Source: Pisolithus tinctorius (lineage: Eukaryota > Basidiomycota > Agaricomycetes > Boletales > Pisolithaceae). Taken from it: a stretch of DNA of 64,000 nt. Within the stretch, counting starts at the first letter, position 1, and every line of letters begins with the position of its first letter. Made by a program: the position numbers and the translations under genes. The notes below the pieces were generated by a model. The model saw nothing but the letters and a program-made list of their open reading frames with translations. It had not been told where the DNA came from and made no database searches. The stretch lies in contig JANFAH010000052.1 in assembly GCA_024663395.1 (NCBI GenBank), positions 62,001-126,000 of the forward strand, given 5' to 3'. Below, one piece after another: positions 11,617 to 22,218 of the stretch.

Positions 11617-12067
11617 TGTTACGCTTGACTGAAGTCAAGACATAGGGAGAGCTCAAACACAGACAATTGGTTTCTACTGAGCAACAGCTGCAGTAACCTT
11701 CATAAATGACAAAGGATTTAGGCAATGCCAGTAAGAGAGGTCCTGGTTAGGGACTCTGAGGGCAAAGTTCTGAGGAATGTTGCATATGATTGAGCAGCTC
11801 AAGTCTGGGGTTCCAGGACTTGAGCTGGTGGCCTAAATACTACAAGAGAATGGACCATGAGGCATCTGCATGTAATGAGGTAACTACACCATTGGTTGAA
11901 CAATGGCAACACATGTCCTAAGCATGTAACGAGCAAGTAATGCTAGTGGTGGAAGTAGAGAGCCATCAGATCAGAGAGAAGATGGCTCAAAAAGGAAAGA
12001 TGGTCCAATGGATCGAACATGAGGTAATCATACAGTGAAAAAGGAAAAGTAGGGGCAAAATGTAACA
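11617..12067 (-). repeat. 3' LTR of element D (451 bp)
   Basis: TGTTACG...TGTAACA. It matches 18726-19176 along its whole length, with scattered transitions. Confidence 0.9.
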
Positions 12068-12104
12068 TTACCCCCCTTCTAAGCATTGAAGTCCCTGACT
12101 TCAA

Positions 12105-14878
12105 CTATTCTCTGTAAGGTTCTCCGGTCATGTTGCTAATGGCAGAGTTGTTGAAGTCAAAGTTATTGTTGTATAAGTCATCATCCTCACTCCCAATGAG
12201 GGTACGATCATCTACCACACCAGGAGTGGCAATTCTTTCTTGTAGCAAGCAGCGAGGGTGTAAGGACAGACATTGGGCCTGCATATGCCCAGGGTGAGTA
12301 GTGTGACAAAGGGGGCATTCATAGAGTCCACAATTGACATGGACATGTCCAAGTCAGTGACAGACATAGCATGCTTGACAATAGTGTGGATCGGAGGGGG
12401 TGAGAGGGTGATCAGCCTCAGCGAGTGTGTTCAGCACAGGAGATGGTGGTAATTGGGCAAGGGTCTCAACAATGTTCAGGGTATAGTTGAGTTCAGCTCT
12501 TGAGATGCCAAAGGCAGTTTCAGGGTCTACTTCAGATGGGGAGTCATGAGACTCGCAGGGTTGTGGGTTGGGGCCTGACAAGCAGCAGGCATGGGGTCTA
12601 TCTGCTCTTCTGAGAGAGCAAGACGAGTGGGAGGATTGGGAGGATGGCGATGACACTGGAGGGGAGGATGACACAGAGGAAACTGGGGGAGAGGTTGCAG
12701 TCAAGGGTCTTCTAGACCCAGGAGGGGGAGGTGTGATCAATGTGGGGTACTGGTGAATGTTATAGATGAGGTCAGTGCCTCCAAGGATATCAAAAAGTCT
12801 GAGGAGCAGAGGGACCTGCTCAAGTGCAATTTCATTTAGGATGGTATGTGTGGGGGAGAGGAGGGGGTTCTGTCGATTGACATAGCAAGACAGCTCTTCA
12901 AGGCAAAGGGCTTGGATAGTGGTGTGGTACACAAGATCAAGGGGGGAGTTCTCGTCAACCTCATGGTAGATGGTGCCAACGATGGCGGGGTCAGTGATGA
13001 AGAGGCAGTATGAGGCAATCATCTGATTGCTAGCAGGTTGTTGCTGACAGCGAGTGAAGGGGGTGTGATGACGAGAAGGTTCACAGGGGTAGGTGTAATG
13101 ATGAGGGGGCATTTTGATAGAGATTTTTCTGATGGTGTGAGTAGAGCATCGAGTGGGTTGTTTCTGGGGAGGGAAGTCCCTTGGGAAGCATTTCTTATAT
13201 GCAGAGAGCATATCATCTGCATGTTCAAGGTGTGTCTCATTTTGCCATGAGTTCTCAGATGAAGGATAATGATTAAAAAGGCATGTCTGCAGCTGGACCT
13301 TTTATGGCCAACTATTGCCTCAACTTTGTATTCTTCTTCCTCATTGACCAGGTCAGGTGGTGGAGCCAGGAAGTTTGGCCCATGGACATCATTTTTGTGA
13401 TAGGGTGATAAGAGGGAAGCATGGAAAATGTTGTGGATCTTCCATCGTGCAGGGATCACAAGGCAATAGGTGATTGGAGATAGGATGTCGGAGATGGTAA
13501 AGGGTCCTTCTCATTTTGGGGTGAGTTTTCTGTTCTCATGGGAACATTTTAAGTTCCATGCTTCTAGCCAAACCTTATCACCTTTCTGGAAAGGGGTGAA
13601 GGGTCAAGACTGGTGGTTCTTCATAACATTTTGGGCTAGATCATGGGCCACAAGGGCTTCCTCTCTAGCCTTTCAGAGTTCCTTGAGTCTAGACTTGGTG
13701 GTGGGAAGGTGGGTTTCTGCAATGAGGGACAGAAGGGGTTTCGGTTTGTACCCATACATGAGGTAGAACGGAGATTGATGGGTGACGGAATGAGGTCGGT
13801 GGTTGTGTGTGAACTCAGCCATAGGGAGGCTGTCCGCCCATGAGGCAGGGTCGTTTTGACAGAAGACACAGAGGTAAGTCTCAACCTCTTGATTTACACA
13901 TTCAGTTTCTCCATCAGTCTGAGGATGATATGCCATTGAGAGAGTGAGGGAGCATCCCAGGAGGGAAGTGAGTTCTTTTGCAAATGCAGAGGCGAACTGA
14001 GGACCTCAGTTGGATATGATTCTGTCATACAACCCAAAATGGTGTAGACATTCTTGAAAAATAGTGCTGCAATATTGGCAGCCGAGGCAGTTTTCTTTGT
14101 GGGTGTTAAAATTACCCCCTTTGTAAGCCCATGGTCTACCATGACCAAGAGGGAATCAAAGCCCTGGAGAGGGGAAGATCAGTGACCAGATCACAGGAGA
14201 TCTGTTGGAAGGGGCGGGTCAAGGTCAAGGGGATGGGCATAAGGGGCAGTGTTGTCAGGTGCATGTTTACTTTATTTTGCTGGCATGTAGCACAGCCTTC
14301 TACATATTTGCGGATGAAAGACACCAGTCCAGGCCACCAAAACTTGGAGGAAACGAGTTGTTGGGTCTTTAGAACACCAGGGTGTCCAGCAGAGGGGTGG
14401 TCATGGTGGTTGGACATGACAGTCCGTCAGAGGGTAGGATCATTGGGGATATAAACCCAGTCTTTATAGAGTAATACCCCATTATCAAATCTCCAGTCAG
14501 AGAGATGGGATTTGAAAGGAAGAGGCATGTTGACATTTTCTATGGCGTGAAGCACTGTCTGAACCACAGGGTCTTCCATAGAAGAGGATGTGACCTTCTG
14601 TGTAAGGTTGGTGTGGATGAGATTTACAAACAGAGTTTGCAGGAGGAGGGTAACTCCTTTGTTATCTTCATTGTCATTGGGAACATGGTCAGGTCAGCGA
14701 GAGAGGGCATTGGGGGCAGCCAGGTCTTTTCCTGGGACATGTTCAAGTTGCAGATCAAAGTCTGCAAGATCCAAGAGCCAGCAAGCCTGGCAGCAGTTCA
14801 GGTTTTGCAGTGCTTTAAAGTAAGTCAAGTTCTTGTGGTCAGTGAAGACCTTGACTGGGAACAGTGATCCATGGAGGT
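12105..14878 (-). pseudogene. Gypsy D pol, distal part: RNase H end, integrase, chromodomain, C-terminal zinc motif
   Basis: After the RNase H end (VFTDHKNLTYF, 14860-14830) comes the zinc-binding integrase domain (HDHPSAGHPGVLKT near 14400, ending CATCQQNK), then a DDE core (ISCDLVTDLP; MAYHPQTDGETE with the Glu near 13900). Then comes the C-terminal WKIHNIFHASLLSPY and a chromodomain-like YKVEAIVGHKR (13340-13300). Unusually, a further ~400 codons follow to a TAG at 12105. They contain a Ser/Pro-rich linker and a cysteine/histidine cluster: CQACYVCH, one TGA (12352-12354), LGHVHVNCGLYECPLCH and GHMQAQC. The TGA stands where Arg is expected. Several other stops are TGA. Host-specific targeting is the usual role of gypsy chromodomains. 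Confidence 0.85.
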
Positions 14879-15613
14879 TGTCAAGTCTGGGCCTACTCTG
14901 ACCAACTCTGATGCTAAACAAGGTCTAGAGAGTGGTTTGGAAGCAAGTCCAACACAGGGAAGCAGAACTCTGACTAGTGGAGTGTTGGCAGGAACAAAGT
15001 CCACCAAGACAAAGGTGGAGCAGAGTGAGGGCATCGGGTTTAGCTCATGTGCTACCCCCTTGCATGATCTCAGCCCTCGTATTTCAGAGGGAGAGTACAG
15101 ACAGAATGTCGGAGGTAACTCTGACAGGCAGAAGACGGAGACAGAGGGAGTAGGAACTCAGTTGATATTCATACTGAGGAATGGCGGAGTATGATACATG
15201 CTTCTATACTACTATGGAGGTACAGTAACTGGAATCGGAACTGACATACAGAGACCCAGAAATTTTCAAGTAAAGACTTCCTAAATGACAAATGAAGGGT
15301 AGACAGAGGGCATACAAATGGGTAACATAGAACATCCAGAAAAGGAAACAGTCCAGGTGCTGGACCATGCGGTGCATGTGCTGTGGAGTACCTGACTGCG
15401 TGCTGTCAGGGAGAAGTTCGAAGGTGGTCACATGACCCCTCAGAGAATGGTCTGCTCAGTCTGGTAGGAGAGTAACACAAGTCCAATGGCAGTTGGAGCA
15501 GAGATGGCTCATAACTGCCAGAAGTTGGGCAGAGTTGGTGTGGAGTGAGCGAACAACTGGTGGAAGATGGTACGGAGTGAGTAGGGACCTAGAATGAACA
15601 CACAGTTATGACA
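14879..15613 (-). mobile_element. Element E: solo LTR (735 bp) of element A's family inside gypsy D
   Basis: TGTCAAGTCTGG...TTATGACA with 5-bp inverted ends TGTCA/TGACA, flanked by an exact target duplication gaggt (14874-14878 and 15614-15618). The sequence matches the LTRs at 26091-27562 and 26571-27305. Orientation as in element A (minus). Deleting it restores the RNase H reading frame of D. It is the innermost insertion of the nest. Confidence 0.92.
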
Positions 15614-17364
15614 GAGGTAGTGTCTCCAGGACTTCAAGCCTCAGATAACACCAAGCAGTTCTCTGTCATAGATATCATAATTTCTTTCTGCTGGGTTAAA
15701 TGATTGAGATATGAAGGTGCAGGGTTGCCACTGGCCATTAGAATCTTCCTGGAGGAGAATGTTTCTGGTTGCATATTTTGATGTGTTGGTAGTTATTGCG
15801 AATGGCTGAGAGGTGTCAGGCATTCGAAGGGTTGGCTGTGCCATGAAAATTCTTTTCAGAAGTTCAAAGGCAGTTTGACATTTCTTTGACCATTCCCAAG
15901 CAGTCATCTTTTTGGTGAGGTTGATCAGGGGTCAGGCGATGTCTGAATAGTAAGGGACAAATCTTCTGTAGAAGTTTGTGAATCCTAGGAAGGATCATAT
16001 GTCCTTAACCTTCTTTGGGACAGGCCATTCTGTGATGCCTTGGACCTTGACAGGGTCCATGGTGATGGTGTTTTCCTTTATGATCATTCCAAGGTATTCA
16101 ACCTCAGTCAAATCAAAATGGCATTTTTCAAGTTTCAGAGGGAGTGATAGCTCCCTCATTCATTCAAGAATGCGATGAGTTCATCGTTTGTGTTCTTCGG
16201 GGTTGGTGGAGAAGATGAGAAGGTCATCCATGTAGACGACCAGCCATCCTTTGGCAATCATGTCTCAGAAGGAGTCATTCATGAAGTGCTGGAAGGTGGT
16301 GGGGGAGTTGCACAACCCGAAGAACATTATGGTTGGTTCGTGATGAACACAGCTTTCCATTGATCTCCTTCTTTGATGCAGACATTGTTGTAGCCCGATC
16401 TTACATCCATTTTCATGAAGATAGACACTCCTTTAAGTTTGTTGACAAGATCTGAAATGAGGGGAAGGGGGTATGTGTCCTTCACTGTATTTCTGTTCAG
16501 ATATCAGTAGTCTTGACAGGGACAGAGGGAGCTGTCTTTCTTTCCAATGAAGAAGAAGGGTGTGGCTTGTGGAGATTTCGAAGGGCAGATTTTTCCTTCT
16601 TGAAGGTTTTCTTCAATGAATTTCTCTGCTGACTCTCTTTTGGAGGGAGAGAGCAGGTAGGCTTTTGCCACCTTGGGGACAAAGTCCTCTACAAGGTTGA
16701 TGGCATGGTCATATGGTCATGATGGAGGTAGGACTCCATCAGAGGGTTTCTCAAAAACCAAGGCAAAGTCTTTATATTCTTCAGGAAGTACTGCCTTCAG
16801 TTTCTTCTTATGTTCTTCTTGGGCTAACTCAGTAGCCACAGTGATCTTTCAAAGAAGGCTATTGTTTGGATTGACCTTCTTTGCTTCTTTGACAAGTTTT
16901 CCAACCGACATTATGAAGTGTGCATGGATGGTTTCATCTTCTGGTTCTTCATAGTCCATGAACTTGTTTATCCCTTTCTTCTCAGTGGGGGGAACAAGAT
17001 TCATGGTGGGTTCTTCTACTGCAATGGAAGAGACATTGTGTTTCAATTCTTTAGACCTATTGGTCTTTTTGTCGATGGCCAGCATGCCCATTCTCCAGTC
17101 AATGATGGGGTTATTTTCCTGAAGCCAAGGGAGGCCAAGAATGATGTTTTCTGTTCCACAGTTGATGACATGGAAGAAGGACTGGTGAACAAGTCCTTCA
17201 ATCTGGAAGTACAGGGTGGTGGAAAACAGGATCTTTCCCTTGGAATTTTGGGTTCCATCCACATTCTTGGCGAGGATGGGTTCTTCCAGTCACTGAGTAG
17301 GGATCTGATGCTTTTGCACAAATCCCCAGTCAATACAGGATATTTCTGCTCCAGAATCAACTAG
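15614..17364 (-). pseudogene. Gypsy D pol, proximal part: protease, RT, start of RNase H
   Basis: Going leftward: VLTGDL...IDW protease region with ENIILGLPWL (17150-17110), the palm-domain words [17 protein letters not shown] (16420-16370) and the RT active site YMDDLLIF (16236-16213, intact). Then come LGFTNFYRRFVPYYSDIA (about 15985-15940) and the RNase H start NYDIYDRELL. In-frame TGA codons occur where Arg is conserved (for example in the helix after YMDD), consistent with CGA to TGA change. RNase H is split by E at 14878/15614. Confidence 0.9.
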
Positions 17365-17524
17365 AGTGGTGGTTTTGATGACTTTTTCAGTTCTTTCTGA
17401 TGTGTAGAGGGTAATGGGAATTTGCATAGTATGATCTGGGGTGGAAGATACTAGTACAGGCACAACAGAAATAGAACTGTCCTTAGTGTGGGGAACATCT
17501 GGCGTTAACTCAGAGTTCCCTTCT

Positions 17525-18625
17525 AAAAATCCTTCCCAAGTGCCCTAGCAATGTTGACTAAGGTGATGGATGGACCAGTGAGTTTTTCTTCATTGTCGCT
17601 TTCTTCTACCTCCACAATTTTGCAGATTTTCTTGACTTTCTTTTGGGGGGTCTTCCCTTTATCAGGACATTCTCAAGAGAGGTGTCCTTTACTTCCACAG
17701 CTGAAACATCTTCCTTCTTTGATGTGACGGTCTCTTTCTTATTTGGAGAGTCTCACTCCATCCACATCCATGGTGTTGGGATCTTTTTCTTCTGTGAGGT
17801 TGTTCTTTGGATAGAATGTCCTCTTTTCTTTCTTTCTGGAAAATTCATTTACCTTCCTCCATTTTGTGTCGAACTTTTGTGCCTGAGTGTACCACTTGGT
17901 GATCTTTGTCAGAGTGGTTTCCATCATATGGATTTGGTTCATGATGAAGGGTTTGAGTCCTTGTGAGAAGAACTCGATCAAAGCAACACCTTCTGTGATG
18001 GTAGAGTTGGCAGTGGCAGTTTGGAAGTCAGTGATATATTATTCCACTGAATCTTTCTGTTTCATGGTATGCAATTTGGCTATTGCAGTACCAGCAGTGT
18101 TGGAGGAGGTGAAAGAATTCTTAAAGTCTTTTGTAAAATTGGCAAAAGAGCTGAAACTCAGGGGTGTCTTTTCCAGAGAGGTCTTCTGGAAGGTAGCTGC
18201 CCAAGAGCGAGCTACACCTTTCTTCATATATGACAATGCATAGACAACCTTTTTGGTGTCAGTGTCATAAATTTCTTCATTTACTAGGAGGTAGGTCTGT
18301 ACTGAGTACAGCCAGCTCATAGCATTCTTCTGGTCTCCATCAAAGTCAGATGGAGCACCAATCTTCAATTTGGTGGCTTTAATGGTGGCGTTGCTGACTG
18401 TAGCCTTCAATGATGAACCAGACATCATATTCTGGGGTGGGGGTGGGGGTGTAGGAAGTGTGGTGGTGGGTACTGGTGGGATGGGAGTACCAAGCATGGC
18501 GAGGGACTGGGTGAAGAGGTTTGAGAGGATACCAGAGGTAAATCCTCTATCTGGTTGTTCTGGTTCATTAGAGGAGGTGTCTGTGACAGTGCTCTCTTGT
18601 TCTTCATCAGCTGATGATTCTTCAT
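17525..18625 (-). pseudogene. Gypsy D gag
   Basis: Contains a proline-rich PPVPTTTLPTPPPPP segment, a helical capsid core (FDGDQKNAMSWLYSVQTYLLV, AFTKDFKNSF-like word FTKDFKNSF) and a CCHC zinc knuckle near 17700 (CFSCGSKGHLS, then a TGA, then ECP). Lengths and order fit Retrotrans_gag. Frame breaks near 17985. It lies directly downstream of the 5' LTR (18726-19176). Confidence 0.8.
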
Positions 18626-18725
18626 GAGTGGGTCACAACAGTGCCCAACATTGATTGTTTTGGGGGTTCATGGTGGTGCACTGAACAGTGACCTATTCAG
18701 CCAAAGGCTGGTAGACTTGAGCTTT

Positions 18726-19176
18726 TGTTATGCTCGACTGAAGTCAAGATGTAGGGAGAGCTCAAATGCAGACAATTGGTTTCTACTGAGCAACAGCTGC
18801 AGTAACCTTCATAAATGACAAAGGATTTAGGCAACACTGGTAAGAGAGGTCCTGGTTAGGGACTCTGAGGGCAAAGTTCTGAGGAACACTGTGTATGATT
18901 GAGCAGCTCAAGTCTGGGGTTCCAGGACTTGAGCCAGCAACCTAAATACTACAAGAGAATGGACCATGAGGTGTCTGCATGTAATGAGGTAACTATGCCA
19001 TTGGTTGAACAATGGTGACACATGTCCTAAGAATGTAATGAGCAAGTAATGCTAGTGGTGGAAGTAGAGAGCCATTGGATCAGAGAGAAGACAGCTCGAA
19101 AAGGAAAGATGGTCCAACAGATTGAACATGAGGTAATCATACAGTGAAAAAGGAAAAGTAGGGGTGAAACGTAACA
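18726..19176 (-). repeat. 5' LTR of element D (451 bp)
   Basis: TGTTATGCTCGAC...CGTAACA, flanked on the right by the ggtga duplication. Pairs with 11617-12067. Confidence 0.9.
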
Positions 19177-19539
19177 GGTGAAGTAGGGTTAGCTGAGTGG
19201 GACCCAAGCCATTTTTATGGCTCAGGATTATGTAAATTACATAATCAGTCAGGGTTGAAGCACAAAATCCCTCAGAAGTTGTCAAATCTTTATGTTATTT
19301 ACTAGATAATGACTGACAACATCATGCTCAAACAAGTGTCCCAATGACATGTCATTTTAAAATGGTAATATCTTGGTGCCATGTCAACCAAATTACATAA
19401 TCAAGCTCTTGTTGTGAAGGAAACAGTTAGTACTATTTTTGGTCCTGCAGGAGTTTGAACAAATTCCTTTTGGCTCTCTCATAAATCTCGACTCCTTCCA
19501 AAATCACCCAACATTGGGACACTTTTTTGAGCCACTGTA

Positions 19540-19717
19540 TGTCACACTCACACCCAATGCTGAATCCATCCTACCTGCATTCAACACCCCATTCAACTCA
19601 CATGAACTTGAACACCTCACTGTTTGTCCTCGAGCTGATGGACAAGCATTCTTCATCATGGGTGGAGGGCTGTTTGGCATCTTAGACTTTACAGGAGTGT
19701 ATGATGAGTACAAGTGA
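19540..19717 (+). pseudogene. ERG26-like fragment, 3' part
   Basis: Joining 10385 to 19540 across element C and one TA keeps the frame. It reads VTLTPNAESILPAFNTPF, then HLTVCPRADGQAFFIMGGG and ILDFTGVYDEY before a TAA. In ERG26-type enzymes the corresponding words are an LPPNAE-like loop and GQAFFITNGEP...FWDF, so the order is right and confirms the split. The protein ends early, without the C-terminal membrane-proximal region expected for the family. Confidence 0.75.
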
Positions 19718-19849
19718 AGGTTATCGAGCCTGGAGCTGCAGGGTGCATATGAGCAGCTATGCGAAGCAACAAGGACTCAAATTATCACTGAATGATGGCC
19801 AATTGAAGCAACAGAGAGCTCTTGGTGGAGGAGAAACATAGAGGATTCA

Positions 19850-20450
19850 TGTGCTGGGCTCGACAGCTCAGCTTTTTGTTTTGATCTTAGAGTGTTTTAT
19901 TTACATCCTCATTATGCTAGGGAAGACAGACATCTACAACAAACTGTGGTTGCAATATGAGAGTTTCCAGTGGGCTATGAACACAGGATGCATGGACATA
20001 CAGGAGAAAGAGTATGGCAAATCCCATTAGAACTATGACATGAACCATTGAAGATATGAGAGAACATGCAATGTGCAGGAGACATTGGGATCACACCAGA
20101 CAAGCACAGCAGCTCGATGTTTTATTTTTGTCTCAGGAAGTTTTACTTACATCTCTGTTATTCTAGGGGAAACATTTACCTATGACAAGGGACATCCAGT
20201 GTTCCAGCAAACATGACATGTGAGGCTATGATGACCTATGGGGAGAAGTGGGAGACCACAAAGGCAATGTATAGGAATGAGGAACCAGTGATTGGCCACA
20301 CAGCATGCACAACAAAGTCTGGATGGTTTAAGCCCCCATTGGGGGAATGGTTGGACAGTCTTGGGTGCCATACTCAGTGGCTCCAGTTTCTGCTTTGAAT
20401 TTATGTTGCCATACTTACAACCTGATTACCCTAGGAAGTACATCCTTGGA
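19850..20450 (+). repeat. ~220-bp repeat array, right part
   Basis: Three more units of the array at 7270-9660, with cores near 19900, 20150 and 20415 (ttttatttacatcctcattatgctaggga and relatives). They lie just beyond the 3' ERG26 fragment. 20450-21757 shows no recognisable gene; a short open frame at 21141-21641 (minus) has no family I know. Confidence 0.6.
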
Positions 20451-21757
20451 GTAGAGAGGTCCAAGATATACAAGGAAGACAATGCGCAGCTGCTGATATC
20501 TGAAGGAAAAGAAGATGGCATGAGTTCACGAGCAGAGTGTGAAGACCAGGGGACAAAGTTCAAAAAGGGGAAATATGAAGTCCAGGTGCCCTATTTAGTT
20601 TTAATTCGAACACTATCTACTGTGAAGTACAGGTACTCTAGTGCAAAGGAAAAGGAAATCAACAGGGGCCCAATAGAAGGCTGATGACCAAGATCAAATG
20701 AAGTTAGTGCCTACACCCATTGGAGTCAAAGACCCATCCTTGAAGCAAGCATGAGGAGTGACAGACTTAAGGTGACAGCTTTTATTGGAGCTCAAATATA
20801 TGCTACATTGAAGTACTTTGTTGTTAGCAGTGAAAAAGTGGTAAATGAAGATGGGTGACTCAAGGTTGCTTGGTGACACTTAGCACAAGGGCTTCAGCCA
20901 CCAGAAGGAGTACCAGATGAAGTATAGGAAGACAAGTCTGTGCATATGCAGAGAGTTGAGGGTGTGAGAATGAAGAGGACAGTATAGTGAAAGTCCTGGT
21001 GAGTGTATCATATATAGTTTTCTTTAATACAAGTTTTGCTTTGTGCAATGTCATGCAACTGAGTCATGCCAGCTCTTGGGTGATTCCACTCACCCCAATG
21101 CATAGCTTCGAAATTTTTCTTTGTTTTCCTTAGTGCTAGATCATCTTAAGGACGAGCAGTAGTCAAGAGCACATATGCATTTAAGGATAGAAAATACATG
21201 ACTGAGCAAGAGTTTTTTTTTAGGTACATATATGACTTCGAGCTGCCTCATAGAGGGCCAATTTCTGCTGTACCAGCTGCAGTGCTGCATTACACTGCAT
21301 TTCTGTTTCACACTGAGACTGTGCCTTGAAGAGTAGTCACTGCTCAACTCTGCACTCAATTTATTACTCATTTGTTCATTTGCCCGGAGTTCATCTCCAT
21401 TATGGTTTGGTTCAAAGTTTGGGTGGTGAGGGGAGTGCTCAAGGCCAGGTGGCATTTGTGGGCAAAGAGAGTTGCATCTGAGGGCAAGACATTTTGAGGG
21501 CAGAGAGGGTTTTTCTGTGAGGCTGGGAGCAGGTCTAGGGGAAAGGAGGGAGTTGTGTTCAAGTAGCAAGAAGGTTAGAGGGCAAAGAGTCATGTTCGAA
21601 GGGCATGAAGGTAGAGAGTGAGGGAGGCATGTTGAAGTCAAGGGAGTTTGAGGGTGAGGATATGTGGCAAGGTCAAGGGGAGAAAGTGTGAAGACAAGGC
21701 CATCTGTGCAAGGAGGAGGGTGACTGAGGATGGTTGAATTCTAAATCATCCCTCAGA

Positions 21758-22218
21758 TGTAGGGAATGAGTTCAAGTTCCCTAAGAGAATTCATCTTGGT
21801 CAGGAGTTTAGGGGTTGGGGGACTTGTGTTTTGTTTCTTGCTTTTGTTTTCATGTTTGTACCACTGGACTTAGTGGTGAGCAGCTGCACTGCTGACTAAG
21901 CATGCACACTGTGTTCGTGCAAGTTCAGTTTACCATACAAGCAATCCATGTCAGAGGCCCTCAGCAGTAGGGTGATTTTGTCTCGCATTTTGGCAAGTTT
22001 TTGAGGTTAGATTTATTACTTTGGGGAGTACCCAAAGTGTCAGGAGGACTGGCAGAAGGTATTGGACAGGCAGAGCTAAGTATTCATTTCAGTTCGCATT
22101 TTTACACTTTTACTACACTTCTTTTCTTCAGAGAGAACCTCCCTTTTGGGTTGAGCACAATACTTCCCCATTACTGACAATTACTAATGTTAGGTCCTAT
22201 CTATTACCTATTCCTACA
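21758..22218 (+). repeat. Right LTR of element B (461 bp)
   Basis: TGTAGGGAATGAG...TTCCTACA followed by gtggt. Same length as the left LTR. Confidence 0.85.

Larger units (their letters stand above)
11617..19176 (-). mobile_element. Element D: 7.6-kb Ty3/gypsy retrotransposon with both LTRs
   Basis: LTRs at 11617-12067 and 18726-19176 are both 451 bp, begin TGTTA(C/T)G and end GTAACA, and are flanked by an exact 5-bp duplication ggtga (11612-11616 and 19177-19181). A purine-rich tract on the minus strand (AGAAGGGGGG, plus 12070-12080) abuts the 3' LTR at 12067. Gag, protease, RT, RNase H, integrase and chromodomain are in gypsy order on the minus strand. Solo LTR E (14879-15613) interrupts RNase H. 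D retains visibly more CpG than its hosts B and C, consistent with being younger. Confidence 0.9.
10386..19537. mobile_element. Element C: palindromic Tc1/mariner-derived transposon, carrying gypsy D
   Basis: Ends are CAGTGGCTCAAAAAAGTG at both termini in inverted orientation, flanked by TA (10384-10385 and 19538-19539), as in Tc1/mariner insertions. Removing gypsy D (11617-19176) and its ggtga duplication leaves about 1.6 kb. Its two arms are each ~700 bp long (10386-11085 against 11280-11616 plus 19182-19537) with a ~195-bp centre. Both arms include the same terminal sequence and the start of a transposase gene. The element is thus a giant foldback made from two head-to-head 5' ends of a Tc1-type element, and cannot encode a full transposase. 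Confidence 0.85.
2925..22218 (+). mobile_element. Element B: 19.3-kb LTR-bounded insertion splitting gypsy A
   Basis: Two 461-bp LTRs (2925-3385 and 21758-22218) in the same orientation start TGTAGGGAA and end TATTCCTACA. Left flank ...caggtgg and right flank gtggtgcagg share gtgg(t). Deleting B and one copy rejoins element A in frame as RSCTT followed by CGWSKTPC, restoring the second Cys pair of the integrase zinc domain. After the left LTR comes tcTGGAGCCCACC, a plausible tRNA primer site, suggesting plus orientation. The interior holds a decayed gag-like frame, another LTR, a ~220-bp repeat array, an ERG26 fragment and the nested elements C, D and E. Without C and its duplication B would be about 10.1 kb. 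I recognise no RT belonging to B itself, so it may be non-autonomous or a compound of several insertions. Confidence 0.8.

Noticed and set aside
14879..15613. Full-length element in place of a solo LTR inside D
   Set aside because: Exactly one 735-bp LTR with a 5-bp duplication and no internal sequence.
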